Positions 6,562 to 7,459 of a stretch of 7,459 bases of DNA are shown one piece after another. How positions within the stretch are numbered: position 1 is the stretch's first letter; each line of letters begins with the position of its first letter. The DNA comes from Kiloniellales bacterium (GTDB taxonomy: Bacteria > Pseudomonadota > Alphaproteobacteria > Kiloniellales > JAKSBE01), in the NCBI GenBank assembly GCA_030067055.1, contig JASJAL010000419.1, positions 1 to 7,459 of the forward strand. The letters run 5' to 3'. The notes under the pieces are model-generated. The model saw only the letters and a program-made list of their open reading frames with translations. It was not told the origin of the DNA and did not search any database. The translations under genes and the position numbers were made by a program.

Positions 6562-7326
6562 TCAGGTCTTGTAGTCCGGCTGCTCGCGGTCGAGTTTGCG
6601 CAGCAGAGCCGCCCATTCGGTGCTGCCGTCGTAGTTATAGTGGGGCGATTCGGCCATCTGATCCTGAAAGCGCGCCACCGCCTGGGCGTCGATGACGTGG
6701 GGCTCAACTCCCATCGACAGCACCTTGACCTGCACGGAGCAGGCCTGACGCAGGTAATAGGCGCGGAAAAAGGCCTCCGAGGCGCTGCGGCCCAGCACGT
6801 AGTAGCCGTGGTTGCGGGTGATCAGGATCGCCTTGTCACCCAGGGTCTTCGTGAACTTCTCGGTATAGTCCTCATCCTCGAAGAACTCGTAGTCGATGTA
6901 GCCGATCAGGTGCTGCAGGTAGACGGCCGCCTGGGATACCACCTGCAGGCCCTGCGTGGTGGCGCTCACGGCCATGACGTCCTCGCAGTGGCCGTGAATG
7001 AAGAAATTGACCTCCGGCCGCGCGCCGAAGATCCATTTCGCCAGGTTCTGGGCGCCGTCGACGGGCGCCGGCAGCGCCGGATCCGTCGGCTGCCCCTGGC
7101 GGTCGGTCTTGATCAGCGACGACGCCGTGATCTCCTCGTAGAACAGGCCGTAGCGGTGCAACAGGTAGTGCCCCGGGCTGTCTTTGACCCGGGCGCCGAC
7201 CACCTGGTTGGCGAGGTCGGACATGCCGTAGTGGTCGAGCAGGCGGTAAAGGGCGGCCTGTTCGCAGCGAGTCTCCCATTCGGCGGGGGTGCAGGCGGTG
7301 GGAAGGCTGTACGGCTTGCCGGCCAT
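6562..7326 (-). CDS. Class II aldolase/adducin-domain protein
   Basis: This 254-aa protein carries a single class II aldolase/adducin N-terminal domain (about residues 18-205). Visible landmarks are LYRLLDHYGMSDLANQVVGA, the ligand-loop segment HYLLHRYGLFYEEITASSL (53-71), IHGHCEDVMAVSA with H111 and H113, and TRNHGYYVLGRS with H173; these match the three zinc-binding histidines of L-fuculose-1-phosphate aldolase. Aligning ARPEV (102-106) with the RPD of FucA puts A92 at the catalytic Glu73 position, so classical aldolase chemistry is doubtful. Members of this superfamily include aldolases, epimerases and decarboxylases acting on phosphosugars or hydroxy acids; the substrate here is unknown. 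The start ATG at 7326 follows a strong GAGGAG (7333-7338 on the minus strand) with 6-nt spacing. The gene lies 10 bp after the partial gene upstream, so the two probably form one operon. No signal peptide is seen. Confidence 0.9.
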   Translation of the reverse strand: MAGKPYSLPTACTPAEWETRCEQAALYRLLDHYGMSDLANQVVGARVKDSPGHYLLHRYGLFYEEITASSLIKTDRQGQPTDPALPAPVDGAQNLAKWIFGARPEVNFFIHGHCEDVMAVSATTQGLQVVSQAAVYLQHLIGYIDYEFFEDEDYTEKFTKTLGDKAILITRNHGYYVLGRSASEAFFRAYYLRQACSVQVKVLSMGVEPHVIDAQAVARFQDQMAESPHYNYDGSTEWAALLRKLDREQPDYKT

Positions 7327-7332
7327 GGCGGG

Positions 7333-7338
7333 CTCCTC
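7333..7338 (-). promoter_or_regulatory. Shine-Dalgarno site of the aldolase-like gene
   Basis: GAGGAG on the minus strand, 6 nt before ATG 7326. It overlaps the TGA (7337-7339) of the upstream partial gene, so termination and re-initiation could be coupled. Confidence 0.8.
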
Positions 7339-7459
7339 AGGTCAGATGATCCCCGAGCGTAGCGCGCTCTTTCCAGGTGTACTTGTCTAGAACCAGCGAT
7401 TTCTTGTTCAGTTCGTGCAAGTGGTGGCAAACTCCTCCTTCCTCGCCGGTCTGGAGGTG
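7337..7459 (-). CDS. C-terminal end of an unidentified protein (start beyond the right window edge)
   Basis: On the minus strand a frame is open from base 7459 to a TGA at 7337-7339, giving 40 codons that end ...DKYTWKERATLGDHLT. Third positions are mostly G or C, and the stop falls 10 bp before the aldolase-like start, overlapping its ribosome site, as in a tight operon. These facts, not homology, support it as a gene end. One other minus-strand frame is also open here but reads as low-complexity Arg/Pro-rich translation that runs into the aldolase gene, so it is less credible. I do not recognise the family. A YTW-x-x-RA ending is seen at the C-terminus of some GT4-type glycosyltransferases, but 40 residues are too few to claim that. 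Confidence 0.55.
   Translation of the reverse strand, partial: HLQTGEEGGVCHHLHELNKKSLVLDKYTWKERATLGDHLT

Noticed and set aside
1..7459. tRNA/rRNA genes, CRISPR arrays, insertion sequences, attachment sites or phage genes
   Set aside because: No regularly spaced repeats, no transposase- or integrase-like translation, no terminal inverted repeats with target duplication and no cloverleaf-like segment were seen; nearly all bases are used by metabolic or cell-wall genes.

Overview
The window is G+C-rich, densely packed bacterial chromosome. Codon third positions are strongly G/C, intergenic gaps are mostly short, and the protein families are typical of a free-living Gram-negative. The mix (a flavin/folate-type N-methyl amine dehydrogenase homologue, a MurC/Mpl-like ligase beside an LD-carboxypeptidase, and class II aldolase/adducin and LacI-type proteins) suggests a high-GC alphaproteobacterium, possibly Rhodospirillales or a relative. 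That placement is inference from protein style; there is no rRNA or other marker here.

Layout. (1) 2-607, +: C-terminal effector-binding part of a LacI/PurR-type regulator, cut by the left edge. Its stop overlaps the next start (ATGA). (2) 604-3018, +: an 804-aa DAO plus GcvT-type flavoenzyme of the dimethylglycine/sarcosine dehydrogenase superfamily. (3) 3019-3106: an 88-bp gap with a hairpin that could end the first transcript. (4) 3107-4090, +: an N-terminally anchored M28 zinc peptidase. (5) Only 18 bp away and convergent, 4109-5539, -: a MurC/Mpl-like Mur ligase. (6) A 64-bp divergent intergenic region, then 5604-6452, +: an S66 LD-carboxypeptidase starting with TTG. (7) A 109-bp convergent gap with a 9-bp inverted repeat. 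(8) 6562-7326, -: a class II aldolase/adducin-domain protein. Ten bp upstream of it lies the end of another minus-strand gene (7337-7459), cut by the right edge.

Functional reading. The regulator and flavoenzyme look translationally coupled and may form a small catabolic unit for an N-methylated amine or amino acid. The Mur ligase and LD-carboxypeptidase form a plausible peptidoglycan-recycling pair: the carboxypeptidase would trim tetrapeptide to tripeptide, and the ligase would attach the peptide to UDP-MurNAc. The ligase is not a textbook Mpl or MurC: its P-loop is GTSGKST rather than GTHGKTT. The aldolase-like protein keeps three metal-binding histidines but appears to lack the catalytic Glu of fuculose-phosphate aldolase, so its reaction is open. 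I see no tRNA, rRNA, CRISPR array, insertion sequence or phage gene.
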